Assembly: GCA_002338565.1 (NCBI GenBank) | Contig: DDIN01000008.1 | Coordinates: forward strand, 747,360 to 811,359 | DNA from: Hyphomonadaceae bacterium UBA1849 | Lineage (GTDB): Bacteria; Pseudomonadota; Alphaproteobacteria; Caulobacterales; Hyphomonadaceae | Reading direction: 5' to 3' | DNA: 64,000 nt | Part shown: positions 33,297 through 41,242 of the stretch, piece by piece | How positions within the stretch are numbered: position 1 is the first letter of the stretch | Layout of the letters: each line of letters begins with the position of its first letter | The notes under the pieces: generated by a model | What the model was told of the DNA's origin: nothing | Databases searched by the model: none | What the model saw: the letters and a program-made list of their open reading frames with translations, nothing else | Made by a program: the position numbers and the translations under genes

Positions 33297-34679
33297 CTAG
33301 ATTGCTTCGCGAACTTCGCCCGGTTGCGGGACGTCTACGCCCGCTTCCGAATAGGCTTTCAGCTTATTGCGAAGCGTGCGGATCGAAATGCCCAGGATGT
33401 TCGCGGCGTGTGTACGGTTACCAAGGCAATGGCTGAGCGTATCAAGGATCAGATCCTGTTCGACATCAGCAACAGTACGACCAACCAGAGATGTGTTGAG
33501 CGCTGACGCTGACTGCGTCGCCGCATCGACGACCGGATTACCAGTCGGCATTGGGTGGCTGGACGCTGCCACCGGCTCAAGACCATCTGGCGAGCGGATT
33601 GCTTCAGCATCAATGACATCGCCCACGGAGAGAAGCACAGCGCGGTGCATCGCGTTTTCAAGTTCACGAACATTGCCTGGCCAGTCATGCGCCTGAACGC
33701 ATTCGCGCGCTTCGTCTGAAAGCTGTTTGCCCGAAAGGCCATTGGCCGCCGCGTATTTCTCGACGAAGTAATTTGCCAGCTCAACCGCATCGAGTTTGCG
33801 CTCACGCAGCGGCGGAATACGAAGGTTCACAACGTTGAGGCGATAAAGAAGGTCTTCGCGGAAGATGCCTTCCTTCACAGCGTCTGCAAGGTTCCGGTTG
33901 GACGTCGCAAGAATACGGATATTGACCTTGATCGGCTTAGAGCCACCAACGCGATCAATCTCGCGTTCCTGAATAGCGCGCAGGAGTTTTGCCTGAAGGC
34001 GCGCATCCATTTCGGAAATCTCGTCCAGCAGAAGCGTGCCGCCATCGGCCTCTTCAAACTTACCGATACGGCGTGTGACAGCACCCGTAAACGCACCCTT
34101 CTCGTGACCGAAAAGTTCTGATTCCAGAAGGTTTTCAGGAATAGCCGCACAGTTCACCGAGATGAACGGCTTGGAGGCCCGGCGTGACTGCTTGTGCACA
34201 TAGCGCGCCATGACTTCTTTACCGACACCGCTCTCACCGGTGATGAGTACGCTGGCTTCACTCCCTGCAATCTGGTCAGCAAGCTGAATAACGCGCTGCA
34301 TCGCCGGATCGGATACGATCATCGGACGTTCGTCATCGGCAACCGCTTCAAGTACGGCGGCGATCATGTCCGGATCTGGCGGCAGCGGAATGAATTCGCG
34401 CGCACCGGCACGGATCGCATTCGCAGCGCCCGTCGCGTCGGCCTCAACGCCGCAAGCCACGACTGGAACCGCAATCCGTTCTGCATCCAGCGCAGATGTC
34501 AGGCTGGACAGGTCCAGATTGTAGTCCGCCATGATCAGGTCTGCACCGCGACCGGCCCGCAGAGCCGAAAGCGCCTGCTCGATCTGGTCGAAATGGGTGA
34601 CTTTCGCCCCGCGATCGAACGCGATCTTCGAAGCGACCGAAAGCTGACCTCCCAGATTTCCGATCATCATCACGCGCAT
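33297..34679 (-). CDS. flbD: Sigma-54 flagellar transcription regulator FlbD
   Basis: Activator (and repressor of its own operon in Caulobacter) for late flagellar genes. The N-terminal receiver is degenerate: the usual acidic pair near residue 8 is replaced by MMIGNLGG, although an Asp remains in IMADYNLD near residue 52. The AAA+ domain is complete (GESGVGKE, GAFTGA, GGTLLLDEISEM) and a Fis-type helix-turn-helix (THAANILGISIRTLRNKLKA) follows. It is the fifth gene after fliF, as in Caulobacter. Likely targets are the GG-N10-GC promoters before fliK, flgK and flgE. Confidence 0.93.
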   Translation of the reverse strand: MRVMMIGNLGGQLSVASKIAFDRGAKVTHFDQIEQALSALRAGRGADLIMADYNLDLSSLTSALDAERIAVPVVACGVEADATGAANAIRAGAREFIPLPPDPDMIAAVLEAVADDERPMIVSDPAMQRVIQLADQIAGSEASVLITGESGVGKEVMARYVHKQSRRASKPFISVNCAAIPENLLESELFGHEKGAFTGAVTRRIGKFEEADGGTLLLDEISEMDARLQAKLLRAIQEREIDRVGGSKPIKVNIRILATSNRNLADAVKEGIFREDLLYRLNVVNLRIPPLRERKLDAVELANYFVEKYAAANGLSGKQLSDEARECVQAHDWPGNVRELENAMHRAVLLSVGDVIDAEAIRSPDGLEPVAASSHPMPTGNPVVDAATQSASALNTSLVGRTVADVEQDLILDTLSHCLGNRTHAANILGISIRTLRNKLKAYSEAGVDVPQPGEVREAI

Positions 34680-34734
34680 GGGCGGGCTCCTTCAATAGAC
34701 ACTTTTACAGGGGGGTAAGAGGCGAGACGGGCCA

Positions 34735-35076
34735 TTAGTTCACACCCTCCCCATCCTTGATGATTTCCGTCATTGTCACACCGAGGCGGTCATCAACGAG
34801 GACGATCTCACCACGGGCAACGAGCCGGTTATTGACGTAAATATCGATGGCTTCACCAACGCGGCGATCAAGCTCGAGAAGCGAGCCCGGCGCGAGGCGC
34901 AGGAGCTCTGACACTTCCATCTGAGTGCGACCGAGTACGGCCTGAATATTGACCGGAACGTCAAAGACGGGCTCCAGATCGGCAGCAGCCTTCTCTTCCG
35001 AACGCTGAGACGGCGTGGAAGCCGGGGCTCCGGTGTTTTCAAGTTCCGGCAGGTTTAAAGCGTCGTCGTTACTCAA
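34735..35076 (-). CDS. fliN: Flagellar motor switch protein FliN
   Basis: C-ring protein of 113 residues. The SpoA domain occupies the C-terminal two thirds (VFDVPVNIQAVLGRTQMEV, LAPGSLLELDRRVGEAIDIY, VNNRLVARGEIVLVDDRLGV), and the N-terminal 35 residues are a disordered linker. It lies 16 bases behind fliH and 55 bases before flbD, the Caulobacter order. FliM is not in the window. Confidence 0.94.
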   Translation of the reverse strand: MSNDDALNLPELENTGAPASTPSQRSEEKAAADLEPVFDVPVNIQAVLGRTQMEVSELLRLAPGSLLELDRRVGEAIDIYVNNRLVARGEIVLVDDRLGVTMTEIIKDGEGVN

Positions 35077-35092
35077 GATACACTCTCTTCAA

Positions 35093-35731
35093 TCATGCCA
35101 CGGTGGCGAACAGGTCGCCCTGTGGCTCAAGGGGTTGTGTCAGATGGCTGCGAACGATTTGCTCCAGCTTCTCTGCGAGCATTTCCGGGTCCTGGCTCAC
35201 CGCGCCGGACGCCCATTCAAGCGTCCATGCACCCGGAGCTGCCATAGGATCTGCAACAAGTCTGATATCTGTGCCCGGAGGCGTTCTGGCCTCGACAACC
35301 GGCGCGACAAGCGCCTCCAGATCAGGCGAAATTTTCAACGTCACGACTGCGTTCATCGGCAGATCGGAAACGGCTTCAGCGAGCGCGGCCTGCACGGCTT
35401 CCTGCGGAAAGGCTGCAATGGCTTCAGCGGCGAGTTTACGCCCCATCATAAGCGCGAGTTCAGCGGCCTGTTTGCGCAAGTCATCGGCAATCGACATAGC
35501 GAACGGCAAGGTCGGGCTGACATGTTGAACCAGCGCCTGAACAGAAGCCTCCACCTGACGGTGCATCTGCGCCTCGGAAGACGCCATGGCTTCCTGACGT
35601 GCGGCCTCGACGGCTGCGTCCATTTCAGCCTGAGTGTAGCGCTTGAAACGGCCGCCCTCCTGCAGGACTGTGCCATCAGCGCCGAACTCGGTGTCAAAAG
35701 AGAATGCGTCAGCGTTAGTAGATGAGCTCAT
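35093..35731 (-). CDS. fliH: Flagellar assembly protein FliH (Caulobacter FlbE)
   Basis: Regulator of the FliI export ATPase, positioned as flbE in the Caulobacter fliF operon. 212 residues: a variable N-terminus, the helical stretch AEMDAAVEAARQEAMASSEA and a conserved C-terminal part (GTDIRLVADPMAAPGAWTLEW), which is the FliH/YscL feature. The second of two ATGs (35731) has GGAGG five bases upstream; this start lies within the fliG stop region, so the genes overlap by 17 bases. A longer frame from 35821 is unlikely. Confidence 0.85.
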   Translation of the reverse strand: MSSSTNADAFSFDTEFGADGTVLQEGGRFKRYTQAEMDAAVEAARQEAMASSEAQMHRQVEASVQALVQHVSPTLPFAMSIADDLRKQAAELALMMGRKLAAEAIAAFPQEAVQAALAEAVSDLPMNAVVTLKISPDLEALVAPVVEARTPPGTDIRLVADPMAAPGAWTLEWASGAVSQDPEMLAEKLEQIVRSHLTQPLEPQGDLFATVA

Positions 35732-36809
35732 CATCGCCTCCACCTTCTGACAGCATGATCTCGCCGCGGGCTGCGAGGTCTTTCGCCGTGAATACCATTT
35801 CGGTTTGCGCCTGATCGACATCCTTCAGACGTACAGGGCCGAGGGCCTGCATGTCGTCCTTGAGCAGCTTCGCAGCGCGTTCAGACATGTTGGACAGGAA
35901 CAGATCGCGAAGATCGTCGGATGCACCTTTGAGCGCCAGCGCAAGCTTGTCTTTCTCGACGCCGCGCAGAAGCGTCTGAATACCACCCGGATCGAGTTTT
36001 GAGAGGTCTTCGAAGACAAACATAAGCGCGCGGATCTTGTCCGAGCTCTCGCGATTGCGTTCCTCGAGACTGTTCAGGAAGCGGCCCTCGGTCTGACGGT
36101 CAAAGCTGTTGAAGATTTCCGCCATCAACTCGTGGCTGTCTCGTTTCGATGTGCGTGCGAGGTTGGACATGAACTCCGAGCGCAGCGTATTCTCGATTTT
36201 ATCGAGGATTTCACGCTGAACAGGTTCCATACGCAGCATACGCTGAACGCACTCGATTGCGAATTCTTCCGGCAGCGCCGCAAGCACGCGCGCTGCATGG
36301 TCCGCCTTAACTTTGGAGAGAACCACCGCAACGGTCTGCGGGTACTCGTTCTTTAGATAGTTCGCGAGAACGACCTCGTTCACATTGCCGAGCTTGTCCC
36401 ACATGGTTCGACCCGCAGGACCGCGAATCTCTTCCATCAGAGCGTCCACCTTTTCAGGCGGCAGGAAGTTCATGAGCAGCTTTTGCGTCTGCTCGTAAGA
36501 CCCCATGATATTGCCCTGATTGGTCATCTTGGAGACGAAGTCAGAGATCAGGCTCTCAACGAGTTCGGCTTCTACAACACCAAGACCGGACATGGCGTGT
36601 GAGATCTCACGAATCTCGTCTTCGCCCAGCTTTTCCCAGACCGGCGCCATGTTTTCACCGAGCGCCATCAGAATAACGGCAGACTTTTCAGCGCCCGTCA
36701 TCCCCTGAATCCGGTTACGAATTTTCAGGCTGATACCCGCATTCGCCGGAGTATTGCCGGCGATGTTGGCTGTGACGAGTTCTGCAAGGGCTTCTGTTTC
36801 CTTCGACAT
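35715..36809 (-). CDS. fliG: Flagellar motor switch protein FliG
   Basis: C-ring protein that carries torque from the stator. 364 residues with three ARM-like domains; the middle-domain EHPQ motif appears as NEYPQT near residue 152, and the C-terminal charged torque helix lies in LRGVEKDKLALALKGASDDL near 295. The N-terminal part binds FliF. Its ATG overlaps the fliF stop (TGATG) and it overlaps fliH at the other end, so the three are tightly coupled. Confidence 0.95.
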   Translation of the reverse strand: MSKETEALAELVTANIAGNTPANAGISLKIRNRIQGMTGAEKSAVILMALGENMAPVWEKLGEDEIREISHAMSGLGVVEAELVESLISDFVSKMTNQGNIMGSYEQTQKLLMNFLPPEKVDALMEEIRGPAGRTMWDKLGNVNEVVLANYLKNEYPQTVAVVLSKVKADHAARVLAALPEEFAIECVQRMLRMEPVQREILDKIENTLRSEFMSNLARTSKRDSHELMAEIFNSFDRQTEGRFLNSLEERNRESSDKIRALMFVFEDLSKLDPGGIQTLLRGVEKDKLALALKGASDDLRDLFLSNMSERAAKLLKDDMQALGPVRLKDVDQAQTEMVFTAKDLAARGEIMLSEGGGDDELIY

Positions 36810-38491
36810 CAGAAGGCCCTCTGATCAGATTCGTTCAGCCAGGTCCGGAGAATCGAAACCGACTCATCCGGATGCTGGTCGATCATCTCAGCAATCTTCT
36901 TCATAGAAGATGCCTTCACCTGACCGCTGACATTCGCAACATCAATCGAATGCTCAAGTTCGCTGGCAGATGCACGGCCCGCGTCAGACGGTGCCGGAAG
37001 CGCGCCTGCTGAATAGCCTTCAGCTGTAATGCGCTCACCACCTGATGAACGGGTTGCCGGGGAAGACGGGCCGCTCAAAAGGCCCGAAATCAGTGGACGC
37101 AGAACAAAGAACACAACGGCCAGACCGCCAATGAACAGCGCGATGAGTTCAACCGCGCGCATAATGTCATTCTTGGTGAAATCGAGGAATCCACCAGAGC
37201 TTGCCGCGGTACCAAGTGTGAGGTCCGGCTGAGCAAACTGGATGTTCACAACTTCAACAACGTCGCCGCGCGTCTGATTATAGCCAACAGCAGAGCGAAC
37301 AAGGGCAGCAATCTGCGCCATATCAGCCTCGGAGCGCGGTGCGAAGTTCACAATCTCTGCGCCATCTTCACCGGCAGTAACCGTCCGCATATTGTCGATT
37401 GCCACAGCGATAGACAGACGATTGATCGCGCCGCCTTCGACGACTTCGGTCTGCGTCGTACGCGAGATCTCGTAGTTGATCGTTTCTTCGGTGCGGGATG
37501 TAGACCGGTCTTCAGTCGGGCCATCTGCACCTGCATCTTCAGCATCCGGCAGGTTTTGCTCGACCGTTGTTGCTTCCTGACGGCCACGAATACGGTCGGC
37601 AGATGATTCTTCTACAGTCTGGGTAGACCGAACAACGCGTCCTTCCGGATCAAACAACTCAGATGAACGTGTCACACGATTAAAGTCGACATCTGCGCTG
37701 ATTTGAACACGCGCAGCGCCCGCGCCCACAACCGGTTCGAGTTGATCCAGCACTTTCTGACGGAGCTCTTCTTCAATCATGGCGCGGCGTTCGTCTGCCG
37801 TCATGCCACCAATCGAACCATTTGCGTCGCTGGCTGCGGCCGCAAGAAGTCGGCCCTGACCATCAAGAAGCGTCACATGATCGGGCTCAAGGCTTGGAAC
37901 CGCACCCGCTGCAAGATTTCGAATCGCCCGAATCTGCGCCGCGTCCAGAGACCGGCCGACAATATCCACGACGATAGAGGCAGTTGTTGCCGAGGCGTCG
38001 CGCTCAAACAGGCGTCGTTCTGGCAGAACCAGGTGAACCCGCGCAGAGCGGACATTATCCAGATTGGTAATCGTGCGGGCAAGCTCGCCCTCAAGCGCAC
38101 GGACCCGATTTACGTTCTGAACGAATGTCGTCGCGCCGAGCGCGTCCTGCTGGTCAAAAATTTCATAGCCGACAGATCCGCGAGACGGCAGACCTTCGCT
38201 GGACAGCATCATGCGCGCGTCCATGACCTGATCGCGGGCTACGAAGATGGAAGACCCATCGCCGCGCATATCATATCGGATGTTGGACTGATCGAGGCGC
38301 TCTGCGATCTGGGACGCTTCCGCGAGTTCCAGACCGGAATAGAGTAGTGCCTGTTGCGCTGAACCTGTCCGCAGGAACAACGAAGACATAACACCGCCGA
38401 CAATAGCAAGGACGATAAGACCCGCAATGATTCGGGTCTGCCCTATGCCGGCGATGGAAAATCCGGATTTTTTTGATTCTGTCTCAGCCAT
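36809..38491 (-). CDS. fliF: Flagellar MS-ring protein FliF
   Basis: Forms the MS ring in the inner membrane. 560 residues: first membrane segment about 19-40, the YscJ/FliF ring domains (LVLPERRLFERD near 155, TASIVVDI), a variable periplasmic domain, second membrane segment about 450-472, and a C-terminal FliG-binding tail ending in ESVSILRTWLNESDQRAF. It is the first gene of the operon that goes on to flhG. The gap upstream holds a TTAAC palindrome 70-90 bases before the ATG. Confidence 0.95.
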   Translation of the reverse strand: MAETESKKSGFSIAGIGQTRIIAGLIVLAIVGGVMSSLFLRTGSAQQALLYSGLELAEASQIAERLDQSNIRYDMRGDGSSIFVARDQVMDARMMLSSEGLPSRGSVGYEIFDQQDALGATTFVQNVNRVRALEGELARTITNLDNVRSARVHLVLPERRLFERDASATTASIVVDIVGRSLDAAQIRAIRNLAAGAVPSLEPDHVTLLDGQGRLLAAAASDANGSIGGMTADERRAMIEEELRQKVLDQLEPVVGAGAARVQISADVDFNRVTRSSELFDPEGRVVRSTQTVEESSADRIRGRQEATTVEQNLPDAEDAGADGPTEDRSTSRTEETINYEISRTTQTEVVEGGAINRLSIAVAIDNMRTVTAGEDGAEIVNFAPRSEADMAQIAALVRSAVGYNQTRGDVVEVVNIQFAQPDLTLGTAASSGGFLDFTKNDIMRAVELIALFIGGLAVVFFVLRPLISGLLSGPSSPATRSSGGERITAEGYSAGALPAPSDAGRASASELEHSIDVANVSGQVKASSMKKIAEMIDQHPDESVSILRTWLNESDQRAF

Positions 38492-38560
38492 AAATGCCTA
38501 GCCAAACCCGTTTTTTACGAAGTGCTAGGCAGGAATTTCCCACCTCACCGTAAAGGAGGG

Positions 38561-38578
38561 CTTAACAAAGTCGTTAAG
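38561..38578. promoter_or_regulatory. TTAAC palindrome in the fliF promoter region
   Basis: CTTAAC-AAAGTC-GTTAAG is a perfect inverted repeat of TTAAC, the half-site recognised by CtrA. The TTAA elements are eight bases apart, one more than the CtrA consensus TTAA-N7-TTAA, so CtrA binding is plausible but not established. It lies between the 3' end of sciP and fliF. Confidence 0.5.
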
Positions 38579-38593
38579 ACAGAATGTTTTTTA

Positions 38594-38869
38594 TCAGCCG
38601 CGGTACTGTTGTACGCGTGTAACTCGCAGTCCTTTCGACCCATGACGGTCATAAAGCTTCTGCCAGCCGGAAAATTCTTCCTCGCTGAGATTGTAACGCT
38701 CGCACGCTTCCTTGAGCGTCAGAAGCCCGCCACGTACGGCGGCAACAACTTCCGCCTTGCGGCGAGTTACCCAACGACGGATCGTGGGTTCTGGAAGATC
38801 CTTAAGTGTGATCTGCTTTCCGTCTGGTCCCGGAACTGATGTGATCACCTGCGATTCATGCACCATCAT
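38594..38869 (-). CDS. sciP: CtrA inhibitor SciP (DUF1153)
   Basis: Small helix-turn-helix protein that in Caulobacter binds CtrA and blocks CtrA-activated transcription in the newborn swarmer phase. 91 residues that match the family throughout: GKQITLKDLPEPTIRRWVTR, RKAEVVAAVRGGLLTLKEAC, ERYNLSEEEFSGWQ. AAGGG precedes the ATGs. It is located between flgE and fliF, as in Caulobacter, and the short gap to fliF means its transcript could run into the flagellar operon. Confidence 0.93.
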   Translation of the reverse strand: MMVHESQVITSVPGPDGKQITLKDLPEPTIRRWVTRRKAEVVAAVRGGLLTLKEACERYNLSEEEFSGWQKLYDRHGSKGLRVTRVQQYRG

Positions 38870-38998
38870 CAAAGCCCTTCTTTTTGTGGCTCGGTTTGTC
38901 GATGGTCTGGTTATACAGGCAGAGTTTTAAGGTCAGACTTGAGCGCGCGTTTGGAATTAATGGAAACTTCCGGTAAATTTCACGCGCCTATAAACCAT

Positions 38999-39025
38999 AA
39001 ACCGGGAGCCTAAGCCCCCGGTTTT
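38999..39025 (-). terminator. Terminator after flgE
   Basis: AAAACCGGG-GGCTTAGGCT-CCCGGTTT on the minus strand, about 50 bases beyond the flgE stop, followed by a mixed T/A tract. A second small hairpin (TCTGCGA-GTTAG-TCGCAGA) lies between it and the stop codon. Together they probably end the flgE transcript before sciP. Confidence 0.65.
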
Positions 39026-39069
39026 AAAGCGTTTTTTATTCTGCGACTAACTCGCAGATTTAAGACTTA

Positions 39070-40452
39070 CTATCGCTTGATACGAATAAGCTCGTCCAGC
39101 ATCTCATCGGCAGTTGTAACAATTTTAGAACTTGCCGAGTAAGCCCGCTGCGTCACGATGAGCGTTGTAAACTCTTCGGCGAGATCCACAGTTGATGCTT
39201 CAAGCGCACGAGACTGAACTGCGCCAGAGCCGCCTTCGTTTGCAGCCTTCATATTCAGCTGACCCGAATCAGGAGCCGCAGAAAATGCGCCGCCCGGCTC
39301 AAGGTTGAGGCCAGACATATTCGGGAAGGTCGCCAGCGGAAGCTGATAAATAGAGCGGGACAGGCCGTTTGTGAAAAGCGCGTTCACATAACCGTCCTTA
39401 TCCACCTCAACCGAAGACAGGACGCCATATGCACGGCCATCTACTGTTGATTCGACCAGCTCGTTCGGCGTGTCGTATTGCGTAAGGCCACCAGCGGTTA
39501 GCGCGCCGCCAATATCAAGGTTAAGCGTTTGCGCTGCGAGACCGGAAGCTGTCGCCCAGCCGATTTGCGGGTCCGTCGCCGTCGCATTGGACGCCAGAAT
39601 ATCGATCGTGCTCGGCAAGGTCGAGTTTGCGAGATCCAATTGACCATCAGACGTAAACGCGACAACGCCGCTCGCCAGAAGACCGTCAGGGCGACCTGTC
39701 GCCTGAAGATCTGATGCAGGAACTACGTGAACTTCGGCAAACCACTCATTCGCAGTCGGGGATTTCATGAACGACATAGCCAGCGCGCGGATGCCGCCGA
39801 GCGAATCATAAATCTGAACCGTGCTCTGGAAGTCCGGCGTGAAGTCACCTGACGCCATGCTCACATTCGGGTTGGTCGCAAGGTCATACGTGCCCGCTGC
39901 AGGATTGATTGTCTGAGACGCCTCGAGGTTCGCTGAGAAAGATATATTCTCTGTCGCCTGAGCCGCACCACCAATATTGGACACGCGAACCGGTTCAAGA
40001 ACGGAAAGGTCGGTCGGGCCTGTCGGGATCGGGTTTGTTTCATCAACCGGCCAGCCATAGAGGTAATAGCCGGACGTGTTCGCCAGATAGCCTTCGCTGT
40101 CAGGCTCGAACTGGCCTGCGCGTGTAAAGAAATACCCGTCAGATGTGGTTGCGTTAGCCGCTTTCTGACGCGTGACAAACATGCCGTCACCAGCGATAGC
40201 GAGGTGGGTAGAGAAAGAGCTGCTTTCCAGCGCGCCCTGCTCTTCAACCATTGTACGGTTCGAAGCTATAACGCCGCCCGCATTATAGCTGGAGAATTGA
40301 TCCTGTTGCAGAAGCAGGGCGGTAAAATCGGATCGCTGGCGCTTGAAGCCAACCGTGTTTGCGTTCGCAATATTGTCAGATGTTACAGCGAGTGCTGATG
40401 CGTTTGCACGCAGGCCGGATGTGCCAGCCAGAAGAGCTGTGTTGATACTCAT
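39070..40452 (-). CDS. flgE: Flagellar hook protein FlgE
   Basis: Main subunit of the hook. 460 residues with the N-terminal rod/hook helix (ANASALAVTSDNIANANTVGFKR), the FlgE D2 domain and the C-terminal axial helix (EFTTLIVTQRAYSASSKIVTTADEML). Like Caulobacter FlgE it begins MSINTALL. It has its own upstream gap of 118 bases with a sigma-54-like promoter, so it is probably expressed apart from flgD, at high level. Confidence 0.95.
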   Translation of the reverse strand: MSINTALLAGTSGLRANASALAVTSDNIANANTVGFKRQRSDFTALLLQQDQFSSYNAGGVIASNRTMVEEQGALESSSFSTHLAIAGDGMFVTRQKAANATTSDGYFFTRAGQFEPDSEGYLANTSGYYLYGWPVDETNPIPTGPTDLSVLEPVRVSNIGGAAQATENISFSANLEASQTINPAAGTYDLATNPNVSMASGDFTPDFQSTVQIYDSLGGIRALAMSFMKSPTANEWFAEVHVVPASDLQATGRPDGLLASGVVAFTSDGQLDLANSTLPSTIDILASNATATDPQIGWATASGLAAQTLNLDIGGALTAGGLTQYDTPNELVESTVDGRAYGVLSSVEVDKDGYVNALFTNGLSRSIYQLPLATFPNMSGLNLEPGGAFSAAPDSGQLNMKAANEGGSGAVQSRALEASTVDLAEEFTTLIVTQRAYSASSKIVTTADEMLDELIRIKR

Positions 40453-40520
40453 AACTGAGTTACTCCTTGAAAGATCCCATCATCACATTGTTCATGTGTC
40501 GACCCTTCGTGGTCCGTTTC

Positions 40521-40534
40521 GCATTAGCGTGGCC
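40521..40534 (-). promoter_or_regulatory. Sigma-54-like promoter for flgE
   Basis: On the minus strand GGCCACGCTAATGC gives GG-N10-GC, close to the sigma-54 pattern (GGCAC, TGC). Transcription would start near 40509, 57 bases before the flgE ATG. In Caulobacter the hook gene also has a separate sigma-54 promoter. Confidence 0.55.
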
Positions 40535-40570
40535 GGTCATTTTAACCCGCCTTATTATTCAAATTCGGGC

Positions 40571-41230
40571 TTAGCTGGCGGCTGCCAGTCTGAGTACCTG
40601 ATCGAAATAGAAAGCGCCGGCGGTCGTTGAGATCGCCGTCTGGTCGGTCGTCAGGTCAATGCCTGAGACCTGAGCCCGGACACGGGCCGGCACATTCACG
40701 GCCTCCCCGGTGGAATCCGTGGCCTGAATAATCATCTGGTAGAACCCATCCTCACGGTCAGAGCCACTCGTGGTTTCACCATCCCACTCAAAGCTTGCTG
40801 TGCCTTCGGTCGTGCTCAGCTCCTGAGAGTAAATTACGTTGCCGCGCTGATCCTGAATGGAAACCTTGGCGCCTTTGACGCCTTCCGGCATGTCATAACG
40901 CCACTCAATTCCATCAGCGCCCAATTCGCCAACGAGTGAATCGATCTCGACAATCTGCCCCAGATAACCGGACAGACCTGCAACCGTGGAATTGTTCGTC
41001 AGCTGGATCAGCTGCGCCATATTCTGGTTCGTCTGGATTTGCTGTTCTACGCCCGAAAACTGAACGAGCTGATTTGTGAATTCACTTGAATCCACCGGCT
41101 CCAGCGGGTCCTGATTCTGAAGCTGCGCTGTCAGAAGATTGAGGAAGGTATCAAAGTTTGCAGACAGAGACGCGGACGCGCTCGATGCCTGGTTTTGAAT
41201 TCCGCTGACTGTTGAAACCACATCAACCAT
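40571..41230 (-). CDS. flgD: Flagellar hook capping protein FlgD
   Basis: Scaffold needed for hook polymerisation. 219 residues: the conserved N-terminal FlgD block (FLNLLTAQLQNQDPLEPVDS, then FTNQLVQFSGVEQQIQTN) and a C-terminal Ig-like/tudor part (SFEWDGETTSGSDREDGFYQ). Twelve bases behind fliK, hence one transcription unit from the sigma-54 promoter before fliK. Confidence 0.94.
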   Translation of the reverse strand: MVDVVSTVSGIQNQASSASASLSANFDTFLNLLTAQLQNQDPLEPVDSSEFTNQLVQFSGVEQQIQTNQNMAQLIQLTNNSTVAGLSGYLGQIVEIDSLVGELGADGIEWRYDMPEGVKGAKVSIQDQRGNVIYSQELSTTEGTASFEWDGETTSGSDREDGFYQMIIQATDSTGEAVNVPARVRAQVSGIDLTTDQTAISTTAGAFYFDQVLRLAAAS

Positions 41231-41242
41231 CTAAGTTGGCTC

